From: Verrucomicrobiota bacterium
GTDB lineage: Bacteria; Verrucomicrobiota; Verrucomicrobiia; Limisphaerales; J093
NCBI GenBank assembly: GCA_022710935.1
Contig: JAKLFY010000020.1
Span: 1-64,000, forward strand
Length of the DNA: 64,000 nt
Reading direction: 5' to 3'
The notes beneath the pieces are model-generated. The model ran no database searches, was not told the DNA's origin, and worked only from the letters and a program-made list of their open reading frames with translations. Shown one piece after another: positions 45,320 to 54,066 of the stretch; within the stretch, counting starts at the first letter, position 1, and every line of letters starts with the position of its first letter. The position numbers and the translations under genes are program-made.

Positions 45320-47725
45320 TCATTCATACCGCAGCGCCACGAGGGGATCGACCTTCGCCGCCCGACGGGCCGGCAGGTAGCAGGCGGTCAAGACCACGAT
45401 CCCCAGCACCAACGCTAGGAGCAGGTACTGGCCGGGATTGGCCGCGCTGACGCCATAGAGTTCACTTTGGAATGCACGCAGGAGTCCCCAAGTGGCCAGC
45501 AGGCCAATTCCAGTGCCCGCGAGAGCCAGTCGGAATCCATCCTTCAGCACCAGGCGAACGACCTCGCGCTTGGTGGCACCCAATGCCAGGCGCACGCCGA
45601 TCTCGTGGGTGCGTTGCGAGACGGTGTAGCTGGCCACCGCGCCGATGCCCACGGCGGCCAGCACCAGCGCGAGCGCCGCGAAGCCGGCGAGCAGCTTTCC
45701 GAGCAATGAGATCTGCCAATAGGCGCGGGCCATCACGTCCTGCATGAGCCGGGGCGACTCCACCAGCACGTCCCGATTGAGTCGGCGCACCTCGTTTTGG
45801 GCGGCAGTCAGCAACCCCGGCGTGCCCGACTTCTCGGCCTTCAACACGATGGTCATGGCGAAACTTGGTTGCTGGATGTAAGGGAAGTAGAAGCCGGACT
45901 GGGTCCGCTCGCTGAGGAGTCCGTAGTGGTTGGCGTCACGCGCCACGCCCACAATCTCCCACCACACATCAGGGCGATTGCTTACTTTGACCCGCCGGCC
46001 CAGCGGATTCTCGTCCGGAAAGTAGCGTCGGGCAAAACTCTCATCAATGATGACCACCGGTTGACTCGTCCGTTGGTCGGTTGGGTTGAAATCGCGCCCC
46101 AGCAGCACGGGGATTTCCATGGCGCGGAAGTAGCCTGGGGTGACAATCCGCATGGTGCCGGCCGGCCTCTGAGTGGACAGCTCCTCCGGCTCGTTTTCGA
46201 GGTAGAAAGCCTGGCTCCACCAATCGCCGCGCAGGGGCAGATTGTAAATCGCGGCGGCGGTTTTCACGCCGGGAAGCGCGGCTAGGCGTTGCTGCAAGTC
46301 CTCAAAGAACGCGATCCGCCGGGCTGGTTCTCTGAATTCTCCCTGCCACAGCGTCACGGAAAAGGTCAGGACGCCCCGCGGATTGAAGCCGGCATCGGCG
46401 CGCTGGAGATTCCAGAGCGATTGGATCATGACCAGCGTTCCGCCCAGCAAGAGAAGCGCGAGCGCCACTTCCGACGCCACGAGGATTCCACGCAATCGCC
46501 GCTGTCGGGGTTGGTCTCCGGCGGCCGGGCTCCCGGAGCGAAGATTCTCGACCGGATTGATGCGGGAGGCGTGCCAGGCGGGGGCCAAGCCGAATAGCAG
46601 GCAGCTCCCGACCACCACGCCCGCGGTGAAAAGCAGGACCCGATAATCCACGCTGAAATCGAGCCAAAACGGGGCGTCGGCGGGCACCAGGGTCTGCGCG
46701 AGGGCCAAGCCCCATTGGGCGAGAAGCAGTCCGAGCACCGCGCCCGTGGCCGCCAAGAGAAGGCTCTCGGTCAGGAGCAGACGGATCAAACGCCAGCGAG
46801 ACGAACCCAGCGACAGGCGGATCGCCCATTCTCTTTGCCGATCCAACGCGCGGGAGAGCGACATGTTCGCCACGTTTGCGCAAGCCACCGCCAGGACAAA
46901 AGCCACGGCGCCGAGCAGCACCCACGAGGTAAGGGCGAAGTCCTCCACCGCTTCCTCCCGTAGCAGCCGAACCACCGCCGACCTGCCGGTGTTTGATGCA
47001 GGATACTGCGCCTCCAGGTCCCGGCTAATCCGGAGCAAGTCCGCCTTGGCCTGTTCGAACGTGACGCCCGGTTTCAAACGCGCAATCCCCTCGATGCGGT
47101 CATGAAGGCCCCGCTTTTCTTCCGGAGCCTCGATCACCACGGGCGTCCAGACAGCAGCCGCTTCAGGGAACCGGAATCCCGGCGGCATCACGCCCACGAT
47201 GGTGTGGCTGACGGCATTCAGGCTCAGGATTTGGCCGACGACGTTCGTGTCTCCGCCGAACCGTCGCTGCCAATAGTCGTAAGCCAGCAAGACGACCGGC
47301 TCGGCGCCCGGCCGGTCTTCCTCCTTCCGAAAGTCCCGCCCCAGCCTGGGGGCCACGCCCAGCACCGAAAACAACGTGGCGGAAATCCGGGCGCCCCGGA
47401 TTCGCTCTGGATCGCCGCGACCGGTGACCGTCCACGAATCCCCGTGAAACACGCCCACATCGTCGAAGACCCGGTTTTGCGCCCGCCAGTCCAGATAGTC
47501 GGGATAGGCGATGGGAAGACGGGACTCCTTTAGGACGGAATTCATCTCGTAGAGAAACACCAGACGATCCGGATCCCGGACGGGCAACGGCCGAAACAAA
47601 ACCGGATTCACCAAACTGAAAATCGTCGTGTTCAGCCCGATGGCCAGCGCCAGCGTCACCACCGCCGCCAGCGTGAACCCGGGGCTTTTCACCAACATCC
47701 GAAATGCAATGCGCAGGTCATTCAT
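45320..47725 (-). CDS. MacB/FtsX-type ABC permease (ADOP-like), permease 2
   Basis: The 801-residue product begins MNDLRIAFRMLVKSPGFTLA and has the same layout as permease 1: TM1, core domain with LGVAPRLGRDFRKEED, FtsX block (WVLLGAVAFVLAVACANVANM), second core, final FtsX block (FAALALVLAAVGIGAVASYTV). The start overlaps the stop of the STN-domain gene (ATGA), so the two are translationally coupled. Confidence 0.9.
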   Translation of the reverse strand: MNDLRIAFRMLVKSPGFTLAAVVTLALAIGLNTTIFSLVNPVLFRPLPVRDPDRLVFLYEMNSVLKESRLPIAYPDYLDWRAQNRVFDDVGVFHGDSWTVTGRGDPERIRGARISATLFSVLGVAPRLGRDFRKEEDRPGAEPVVLLAYDYWQRRFGGDTNVVGQILSLNAVSHTIVGVMPPGFRFPEAAAVWTPVVIEAPEEKRGLHDRIEGIARLKPGVTFEQAKADLLRISRDLEAQYPASNTGRSAVVRLLREEAVEDFALTSWVLLGAVAFVLAVACANVANMSLSRALDRQREWAIRLSLGSSRWRLIRLLLTESLLLAATGAVLGLLLAQWGLALAQTLVPADAPFWLDFSVDYRVLLFTAGVVVGSCLLFGLAPAWHASRINPVENLRSGSPAAGDQPRQRRLRGILVASEVALALLLLGGTLVMIQSLWNLQRADAGFNPRGVLTFSVTLWQGEFREPARRIAFFEDLQQRLAALPGVKTAAAIYNLPLRGDWWSQAFYLENEPEELSTQRPAGTMRIVTPGYFRAMEIPVLLGRDFNPTDQRTSQPVVIIDESFARRYFPDENPLGRRVKVSNRPDVWWEIVGVARDANHYGLLSERTQSGFYFPYIQQPSFAMTIVLKAEKSGTPGLLTAAQNEVRRLNRDVLVESPRLMQDVMARAYWQISLLGKLLAGFAALALVLAAVGIGAVASYTVSQRTHEIGVRLALGATKREVVRLVLKDGFRLALAGTGIGLLATWGLLRAFQSELYGVSAANPGQYLLLALVLGIVVLTACYLPARRAAKVDPLVALRYE

Positions 47726-48390
47726 GATTCGTTTGAGCGCTTCTGCTCAGGGCTGGCGAAGTAGCGTCGCTGGGCCATTCCGAAGTTCGGGTGCCGGATC
47801 ATCACCACGCCCTCGGCGCTCGGAATCTGAGCGATCAGGTCCTTCAGGGCCTCGTCCACCGTCTTGCCGCCGACATCCAGCGTCACCTGGTGGTCGCCCT
47901 CGTCCCTCCAGGGTTGGAGTTCGAGACGCGCCGCTTTCCCGACGGCGTTGAGGGCGCTCTTCAGCGGCACACTCTCGAACCGCAGGCCGGCCGGTAGCGG
48001 CGACGCCAGCTTCTTGTCGAAAGCGTCCTGCGCACGCTGCATGTGCTTTCGGCTCGCCGGCATTGGCCGGATGTAGAGGTTCTTCCCATCGAACCTCCAC
48101 TCGCAGTCGATGAGTTGGCTGAGCGTGGCGAGGATGTCCGCGACACGAGCGTCCGCGCGGCGCAGCGTGATCGGCGTCTTCAACTTGGGACGAACCTTGA
48201 TTTGGCACTCGAGGACCTCGGCCAACAGCCTGAAGACGGATTGCGGCGACGCGTTGGTTACGTCGATGCTGATCCGCTGCCCGAGGTCGGTCAGTTCGCC
48301 TGACGCTGCCTGACAAAAAGGGCTGAGGTTGAGGCAAACAAGGGCCAGAGCCGTCAATAGGGGAGTCTTCGTGATCTGTTTCCATTTCAT
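47722..48390 (-). CDS. Exported protein with STN-like domains
   Basis: The 222-residue protein has a signal peptide (LLTALALVCLNLSPFCQAAS) and two copies of a small alpha/beta module like the secretin/TonB N-terminal (STN) domain. The first, about 40-110, has ISIDVTNASPQSVFRLLAEV, ITLRRADARVADIL and WRFDGKNLYIRP. The second, about 130-205, has FESVPLKSALNAV and VTLDVGGKTVDEALKDLI. STN domains sit in periplasmic gates of secretins and TonB receptors; a free two-domain protein coupled to an ABC permease is unusual. It may contact an outer-membrane partner of the efflux system (inference). Confidence 0.7.
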   Translation of the reverse strand: MKWKQITKTPLLTALALVCLNLSPFCQAASGELTDLGQRISIDVTNASPQSVFRLLAEVLECQIKVRPKLKTPITLRRADARVADILATLSQLIDCEWRFDGKNLYIRPMPASRKHMQRAQDAFDKKLASPLPAGLRFESVPLKSALNAVGKAARLELQPWRDEGDHQVTLDVGGKTVDEALKDLIAQIPSAEGVVMIRHPNFGMAQRRYFASPEQKRSNES

Positions 48391-48422
48391 AGATTCTCTT
48401 TTCCAGGCTCTGTTCGGCGTTG

Positions 48423-48542
48423 CTGGCCAAGGAGCCCGCCGAGTCCTTGCAGCAAGAAGCCGGCGATCTCATCGCCATGATTGCCGCTTCTCGATTGACG
48501 GCCGCGGGCCGCCCAATCGCAAATCGCAACGCCCAAATCTGA
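48423..48542 (+). pseudogene. 3' remnant of a four-helix bundle gene
   Basis: The plus-strand frame reads ESLQQEAGDLIAMIAASRLT and AAGRPIANRNAQI then TGA, matching the last ~35 residues of the intact gene at 44935-45312 (ESLHQEANELTAVMAASRIT, AAGGPIANRKSQI). The flanking bases up to the permease 3 end (AAATCCCCTCATTCATA) are also shared. The first two thirds of the gene are missing. Confidence 0.8.
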
Positions 48543-48549
48543 AATCCCC

Positions 48550-50976
48550 TCATTCATATCGCAGTGCGTTGATCGGATCGACACGTCCCACCCGCCACGC
48601 GGGGACGGAACCTGCCACCAGCGTGGCGACGACCACCAGGACAACAGCCAGGGCGAGGGCAAAAACGTCGAGCCGGTCGATACCATAGAGCAAGTGGCGC
48701 AGGACAAAGGCGAGGTTGAGGGTGGCCCCCAGACCGAAGAGTGTTCCCCAGCCAGCAATCCACAGGGCCTGGCGGAGCACCAAACGATGGATCTGGCGCC
48801 GCGAAGCGCCAAATGCCAAGCGCAGGCCGAATTCCCGCGTCCGATGGGTCGCCTGATAGGAGATGACCCCGTAGACACCGACCAGCGCGAGGAGGAGGGC
48901 CGTGGCCATGAACAGCTCGATCAGCCGCGTAACGAACTTGCGATGCGCGGTGGAGGCGGTGATGACGTGCCGCATGGTGCGGACATCGGACAATGGCATG
49001 TCCGGGTCGAGCCGGGCGATTTCCCGTTGCAGTGCCGGCACCAGGAGCACCGGTTCAGCGGCGGAGTGAACGATTAACTTGGCCCCCACGGCTGGCTCGG
49101 CATCGTAGCGAAAATAGATTTCCGGCAGCGGCTTGGATTCGGCACCCCATTGCCGGACGTTCTCGACAACACCCACGATCACTGCCGTCCACGTCGGCTC
49201 GGGGCTGTTGGGTCGCAGGGAATGCCCCAGCCCGTCCTGCCCAGGCCAGTACCGCTCGGCCAACGCACGATTCACGACCGCCTCATGCACTCCGCCAATC
49301 CCTGTGCCCGGCGGCATCGTCCGTCCCCTGACGAGAGCAATGCCCATAGCCTTGAAGTAACTGGGTGAAACCCACGACATTTCCACCAACGGGTGCTTGG
49401 CCTGCATATCGAAGACTTCGCCCTCGACGAGAATCTCGCCGTTGCGCCCCCCCTCCAGAGGCAGTTTGGTTGTCACCGCTGCGGCTTCGACCCCGGGTAG
49501 GGCTTCAGCCTGTTCGAGCAGTTGACGCCAGAAATGAGTCTTCTGCTCGGGCTCCCTGTAACGGTCTCCCCAGAGCCAGACGTCCGCGGTCAACACTCGC
49601 TGTTCCTCGAATCCCTGCGGGGTAGCCAACACCCTCCCGTAGCTGACCAGCATGAGGATCGCAAGGTTGGCCACGCACAGAGCGATGGCAAGCTGGGCAA
49701 CCGCGAGCCTGGGAAGGAGCCGACGACGCGCCTGGCGGCTGGATCCGCCGCTCGAACCACCCCCCTTGATGATTTCCATGGGCCGCGTCTGGGAGACGGT
49801 CAGGGCCGGGATCAGGCCACAGATGACGGCGGTGACGCCCGACAGACCTAAGCTGAAGAGCAAGACCCACTGATCGATCCGAATGCCCTCCGCCCTTTGC
49901 AGATCGCCGGGAAGCAATCCATGCAGCAGTCCCAGTCCGGCGGCGGCGAGGCCCGCGCCCGCCAGGCCGCCGATGAGCGCCAAGAGCAGGCTCTCGGTGA
50001 GCCATTGCCGGATTATTCGCCCTCGGGCGGCGCCCAAGGCGAATCGGACCGCGACTTCCGCCTGTCGCTCCGCCCCTTTCGTCAGAAGCAGGCTGGCGAC
50101 ATTGGCGCAGGCAACCAGCAACACCAAACCGGCGATCCAGAACAACAAAATGAGCCGGCCGAGAACGCTCCCACCGACGCACTGAAACACGAGCGGATAG
50201 GCCCAAAACACCTTGCGATAGTGCGTCGCCGGGTGAGCCTCGGCGACGCGCTGACCAATGGCTCGTAGTTCCGTCTGCGCTCCTTCGAGCGCCGCCCGGA
50301 TCGGCCGATCGGCTTTCAATCGCCCCAACCCCAGATAGTAGCACCCATTGCGCTCCTTCTCGTCGCGGGAGAGCACCAGCGGCGTCCACACTTCGAATGG
50401 ACTCCCGCGATACCATGGGGACAGAAACTGAAAACCAGGCGGCGTGATCCCGACGACCTCGTGCCCCTCGCCGTTGACCACGATGCTGCGTCCCACCAAG
50501 CCGCAGTCCCCCGCGTAGCGTTCCCGCCAGAGCCGATGGCTCAGCACCACGACTCGCCGCGTGCCTTCTGTCTCTTCGGCCTCGGTGAACCAACGTCCCA
50601 AGGCAGGTTGAACACCAAAGGCCCGGAGAATGGCAGCCGTGCAAAGGATGCCTTGGACCCGAACCGGCGGATCGCCCCCGAGGTTATGCCGCGCGGTCGC
50701 GTAAGCCCCGAGCTCCTCGAAGCAGCGGTTCTGAGCACGCAGATCGAAGTAGTCCGGCCCGGAGAGCGGCATGAAATCGTGGATGGCGATGTCCGACTTC
50801 CAGACGTGGACGAGCCGCAACGGGTCGCGGTACGGCAGCGGTTCCAGAACCAACGCCTTGAACACGCTGAAGATCGCGGTGTTCGCCCCGATGCCAAGCG
50901 CGAGCGTGAGCACGGCCACGGCGGTGAAACCCGGGTTGCGGCGCAGTTGGCGAAGGGCGAAGCGCAGGTCGTTCAT
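48550..50976 (-). CDS. MacB/FtsX-type ABC permease (ADOP-like), permease 3
   Basis: ATG 50976 gives 808 residues starting [20 protein letters not shown], nearly identical to the start of permease 1. Landmarks: [62 protein letters not shown] and the final [19 protein letters not shown]-type block. It is closest to the ATPase gene and so the likeliest primary partner. The ribosome-binding region is embedded in TGAGTGA repeats. Confidence 0.9.
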   Translation of the reverse strand: MNDLRFALRQLRRNPGFTAVAVLTLALGIGANTAIFSVFKALVLEPLPYRDPLRLVHVWKSDIAIHDFMPLSGPDYFDLRAQNRCFEELGAYATARHNLGGDPPVRVQGILCTAAILRAFGVQPALGRWFTEAEETEGTRRVVVLSHRLWRERYAGDCGLVGRSIVVNGEGHEVVGITPPGFQFLSPWYRGSPFEVWTPLVLSRDEKERNGCYYLGLGRLKADRPIRAALEGAQTELRAIGQRVAEAHPATHYRKVFWAYPLVFQCVGGSVLGRLILLFWIAGLVLLVACANVASLLLTKGAERQAEVAVRFALGAARGRIIRQWLTESLLLALIGGLAGAGLAAAGLGLLHGLLPGDLQRAEGIRIDQWVLLFSLGLSGVTAVICGLIPALTVSQTRPMEIIKGGGSSGGSSRQARRRLLPRLAVAQLAIALCVANLAILMLVSYGRVLATPQGFEEQRVLTADVWLWGDRYREPEQKTHFWRQLLEQAEALPGVEAAAVTTKLPLEGGRNGEILVEGEVFDMQAKHPLVEMSWVSPSYFKAMGIALVRGRTMPPGTGIGGVHEAVVNRALAERYWPGQDGLGHSLRPNSPEPTWTAVIVGVVENVRQWGAESKPLPEIYFRYDAEPAVGAKLIVHSAAEPVLLVPALQREIARLDPDMPLSDVRTMRHVITASTAHRKFVTRLIELFMATALLLALVGVYGVISYQATHRTREFGLRLAFGASRRQIHRLVLRQALWIAGWGTLFGLGATLNLAFVLRHLLYGIDRLDVFALALAVVLVVVATLVAGSVPAWRVGRVDPINALRYE

Positions 50977-50997
50977 GAGGGATGAGTGACGAGTGAT

Positions 50998-51039
50998 AAG
51001 TGATGAGTGATGAGTGACATCACTCCTCACTCATCACTT
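50998..51039. repeat. 13-bp inverted repeat and TGAGTGA tandem repeats between ATPase and permease 3
   Basis: AAGTGATGAGTGA (50998-51010) pairs perfectly with TCACTCATCACTT (51027-51039), loop 16 bases. Directly beside it TGAGTGA-type heptamers repeat (50983-51017). The hairpin covers the last codons of the ATPase gene and ends 22 bases before the permease 3 ATG, so it could attenuate or process the operon mRNA. Confidence 0.65.
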
Positions 51040-51718
51040 CCTCCACAATTCGGCCGTCGAAGAGATGCACCGTTCGCTCCGCGTGCCGGGCGAAGCGGGG
51101 GTCATGGGTCACCATGCAGATGGTGGCGCCTTCGCGGTGCAGAGCGCGCAGCAACTCCATCACCGCTTCGCCGTTCTTCGAGTCAAGATTTCCGGTCGGT
51201 TCGTCGGCCAGCAGGATCGAGGGTTTCCCGGCCAAGGCGCGGGCCACGGCCACGCGCTGCTGCTGGCCGCCTGAAAGCTGCGAGGGGTAATGTTTCATCC
51301 GGTGCGACATGCCAACCTTCTCGAGCGCCTCATGGGCCCGCTGTTTTCGCACGGTGGCGTTGAGGCCACGATAGGTCAGAGGCAACTCGACGTTCTCGTA
51401 GACAGTCAGGTCGCCGATCAGGTTGAAGCTCTGGAAGATGAACCCTACTTCGCGGTTGCGGATGCGGGCGCGCGCCGCGTGGCCAAGAGAGGCAACCGGT
51501 TGTCCGTTGAGCATGTAGCGGCCTTCCGTGGGCGTGTCGAGCAGACCGAGAATCGACAGGAGAGTCGATTTGCCGCAGCCGGACGGACCGGCAATGCAGA
51601 CGTACTCGGCTCGTTTGACTTGCAGGTGCACGCCCGCGAGGGCGTGGGTTTCAACCTCGTCGGTGTAGAAGACCTTGGTGATGCCTTCCAGGGTGATCAG
51701 GGTGTTGTTGGTGTTCAT
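51020..51718 (-). CDS. ABC transporter ATPase, MacB/LolD type
   Basis: ATG 51718 gives a 232-residue ATPase. Walker A is GPSGCGKST (about 43-51), Q-loop [14 protein letters not shown], signature [15 protein letters not shown], Walker [15 protein letters not shown]-loop VTHD. The IFQSFNLI and GNLDS sequences are typical of MacB/LolD/FtsE-type ATPases driving mechanotransmission permeases. Lies 77 bases after the adaptor gene and 43 bases before permease 3. Confidence 0.95.
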   Translation of the reverse strand: MNTNNTLITLEGITKVFYTDEVETHALAGVHLQVKRAEYVCIAGPSGCGKSTLLSILGLLDTPTEGRYMLNGQPVASLGHAARARIRNREVGFIFQSFNLIGDLTVYENVELPLTYRGLNATVRKQRAHEALEKVGMSHRMKHYPSQLSGGQQQRVAVARALAGKPSILLADEPTGNLDSKNGEAVMELLRALHREGATICMVTHDPRFARHAERTVHLFDGRIVEEVMSEE

Positions 51719-51795
51719 AGCATTCGAACGAATCGTCCGTTGAACGTCTGAGGTTGAGCGTTGGATGTTGCACGTTCGCTCTGGTTCCTGGAGCT

Positions 51796-53061
51796 TCAAT
51801 CGATGACAACGCGATCATGGGCATCCCACGGCGACATGTCCGAGAGTATCACCGTGTCCCCGACTTCCAGCCCGCTGACGATCTCCACGGTGCTGACGGA
51901 ACTGCGGCCCAGTTGGACCGGGATGCGCACCGCCTCTTTGCCGTCCGGGGAGAGCCGAAACAGGCCCAACGTGCCAGCGGAGTCGGCGTGGACGGGGCGT
52001 CCGACATACAGAACATCGTCGAGACGCTCCAGTTCGATGGTGCCTTCAATACTGAGGTCCGGACGGGCGCCTCTCGGCAAGGGGCCGTCCAACGCCACGT
52101 CGACCGTGACTGTGCCGTTGATAACCGCAGGGTCGATGCGGACCACGTGCCCCAACACCGTGCCGTTGCGGGTGTCGATTTCGGCCTTCTGCCCATGCTG
52201 GATGTCTTTGGCCTGGGTCTCCACCACCTTGATCTCGGCCTTGAGTCGAGCCGGGTTCGCCACGCGTGCGAGGTTGGCGCCGGCGGCAACCTGCTGGCCG
52301 ACTTGGAGCGATTCGCGGTCGCCAAGCCGCTGCAGCACGCCATCGATCCCCGCGCGGACATTCAGGGCAGCCCGCTGTTCTTGCCGCAGTTCGAGTGTCG
52401 CCCGCAGGCGCGCCAAGTCGGCTTCCTGCGCGGCGATCTGCGCCTTGTGCGCCCCCTCCAGAATCACCAGCCGACGCGATTCCAGGTCGCAGCGCGTCGA
52501 CAGGAGGTCGGCCCGGGTCCGCGACCGCATCGCCGTGATCCGATCGATCAGCTTTTCAGCAACGAGTTTCTCGTCTGCCTCGGCGTCGAGCTTGGCCACG
52601 CGGCAGTCCGCGTCCAAGGCGGCCGCGGTGGCCTCCTGCGCGAGCCGCTCGCTCTCGAGTTGGACCTCGAGCCGGGCGAGGTGGGCCTCGGCGCCTTTGA
52701 CTTGCCATTCGGCCTCGAAGACATCGTGCTCGATCTCGGGGTTGCTCAGCTCCACCAGCACGGTGTCCGCCGCTACCCGGGCGCCCGGCAGCACGAGAAT
52801 CGCCCGCACCCGTCCCGCCGTGGTCACGGGAATCCAATGGATTTCCTCTGGCACGAGCGCGCCACTGCCTCGCACCTGGCGCAGCATCTCGCCGCGCTTG
52901 ACGGTGTCGGTGTAGATTGCCGCCTTCTCCACGCGGGGAGCCGCCGGCTTGAGTTGCGCCAGGCCCACAGTCAGCGCCACCACCGCCAGGCCGCTGCCGC
53001 TGAGGAGAACAAAACGGCGGCGCCCGCGCGCACGGGCAAGATCGGGTCGGTCGATGTCCAT
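51796..53061 (-). CDS. Periplasmic adaptor (membrane fusion) protein
   Basis: The 421-residue HlyD/MacA-like protein has an N-terminal anchor (FVLLSGSGLAVVALTVGLAQL, about 17-37), a first biotinyl-lipoyl half (GSGALVPEEIHWIPVTTAGRV), a long coiled-coil hairpin about 120-240 (Ala/Glu/Arg-rich), a second lipoyl half (LNVRAGIDGVLQRL) and a beta barrel / membrane-proximal domain to the end (VSTVEIVSGLEVGDTVILSD). It should bridge the permeases to an outer-membrane channel, which is not encoded in this window. Confidence 0.92.
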   Translation of the reverse strand: MDIDRPDLARARGRRRFVLLSGSGLAVVALTVGLAQLKPAAPRVEKAAIYTDTVKRGEMLRQVRGSGALVPEEIHWIPVTTAGRVRAILVLPGARVAADTVLVELSNPEIEHDVFEAEWQVKGAEAHLARLEVQLESERLAQEATAAALDADCRVAKLDAEADEKLVAEKLIDRITAMRSRTRADLLSTRCDLESRRLVILEGAHKAQIAAQEADLARLRATLELRQEQRAALNVRAGIDGVLQRLGDRESLQVGQQVAAGANLARVANPARLKAEIKVVETQAKDIQHGQKAEIDTRNGTVLGHVVRIDPAVINGTVTVDVALDGPLPRGARPDLSIEGTIELERLDDVLYVGRPVHADSAGTLGLFRLSPDGKEAVRIPVQLGRSSVSTVEIVSGLEVGDTVILSDMSPWDAHDRVVID

Positions 53062-53203
53062 GGTCAGGAAAAAGGGAATCTCCGTGGTCGAGGATTCGGC
53101 TCGCAGGAAGGAACTCCGCGAGTCCCTGGCTCGAGACGGTCAGTGTCCCCATTCCGGGCCTGGCGGGGCTCGGCCTTCCGAGGGGAGAGGTGGGGAAGCG
53201 GGT

Positions 53204-53464
53204 TCATGCGAGTGGCGCGATCGGCACCGGCGGCTGCGCTGCACTGCAACGGCGCCAGTCCTCCATCAACTCTGATTGATGGGCGCTTGCCCATTCCAGC
53301 ACCAGCTCACAGGCTCGAGCCGGCGCGCAGCCTTCCAGCACGCGAGGCGGATTGATGCTCACGACGAGTTCATAGTCTCCGTAGAAGGCATGGAAACGGG
53401 CCGCCAGACACCGAACGAACAGCATGCGGATGACGATTCCGTAGAATTTGGAGATCACTGGCAT
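53204..53464 (-). CDS. DUF4160 protein
   Basis: ATG 53464 gives 86 residues: MPVISKFYGIVIRMLF, then RFHAFYGDYELVVSINPPRV, then LVLEWASAHQSELMEDWRRC. This is the full DUF4160 pattern (start M-P-x-I-x-x-F-Y-G-I-x-I-x-M, H-A-x-Y-G, E-L-x-x-x-W). Family members are small proteins linked to DUF2442 and toxin-antitoxin-like loci; function unknown. It lies between a sigma-54-like promoter and the adaptor gene, so it may be the first gene of the efflux transcript. Confidence 0.85.
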   Translation of the reverse strand: MPVISKFYGIVIRMLFVRCLAARFHAFYGDYELVVSINPPRVLEGCAPARACELVLEWASAHQSELMEDWRRCSAAQPPVPIAPLA

Positions 53465-53538
53465 AATTCGATCTTGGTCAATTGCTCTCAAAATCGGTTC
53501 CATCTTGCATCGGTCGATTCGCGTCGGACCACCTCGCT

Positions 53539-53554
53539 CGCATTCGACGTGCCA
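53539..53554 (-). promoter_or_regulatory. Sigma-54-like promoter for the DUF4160-adaptor efflux transcript
   Basis: On the minus strand: TGGCACG-TCGA-ATGCG, which matches TGGCACGNNNNTTGC at all but one base with correct GG-GC spacing. It is 74 bases upstream of the DUF4160 ATG and points to the adaptor, ATPase and permeases. Just upstream (53558-53583) lies an imperfect palindrome, GGGAAC...GTTCTCCC on the minus strand. The NtrC-like regulator encoded at 55390-56760 is the natural activator candidate. Confidence 0.6.
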
Positions 53555-53875
53555 AGCGGGAGAACATTGCGTAAAACGTTCCCAGACAGTCACTTGGACG
53601 AAGGCTGTTCGGCGGTCGAGTACAGCGCGCTTTCCCGCAAATGGGAAGTCGAATCCCAAAAGCGGGACGCCGCCGCTGGCCTGAGTCCAAATCGCTTCTC
53701 GCTCGTGTGATCCTGCTCCTTGCACTGCGTTCTTTGTGGTTGATTTCCTCTGGGTCAGGGGCGAACAAGGCGGCTGCATCTGAATGCCGGGATCGCGTCT
53801 CGGCTGGCAATCGGGCACGATTGGCCCGGTGTCGGTGAGCCGGAGCGTTCGGGGATTCACGTTGTTTGTTCTTCA

Positions 53876-54020
53876 ATGCCTATGTCTCGCAGCCACGTTC
53901 TCGCCACCATCGCCGTCTGCTTGGCGGTCGGTCCCGCCGCGGCCGACCCAGGAGAGTACCTCAAGAAACCCGACGCTTGGTTTGCCGGAAACGAGGCCAG
54001 GCGCGTCGCGGCGAACATCC
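53876..54020 (+). pseudogene. 5' fragment of a pectate-lyase-like gene
   Basis: The plus-strand frame from ATG 53876 (or 53882) has a signal peptide (HVLATIAVCLAVGPAAA) and then DPGEYLKKPDAWFAGNEARR and VAANI, which resembles the mature N-terminus of exported PelA-type pectate lyases (x-W-F-x-x-x-E-A-R-R-V-A-x-N-I-L). Similarity stops near 54010, where frame quality is lost, just before the end of the histidine kinase gene on the other strand. The catalytic region is absent. Confidence 0.55.
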
Positions 54021-54066
54021 CCCACCCTTGGACAATAAGGAACAGGCCGCCTCCCTTGGCCTTGAC

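Noticed and set aside
49505-50644. Second minus-strand frame inside permease 3
   Set aside because: Out-of-frame shadow rich in Arg/Gly/Ser; the in-frame permease is complete with all TM segments.
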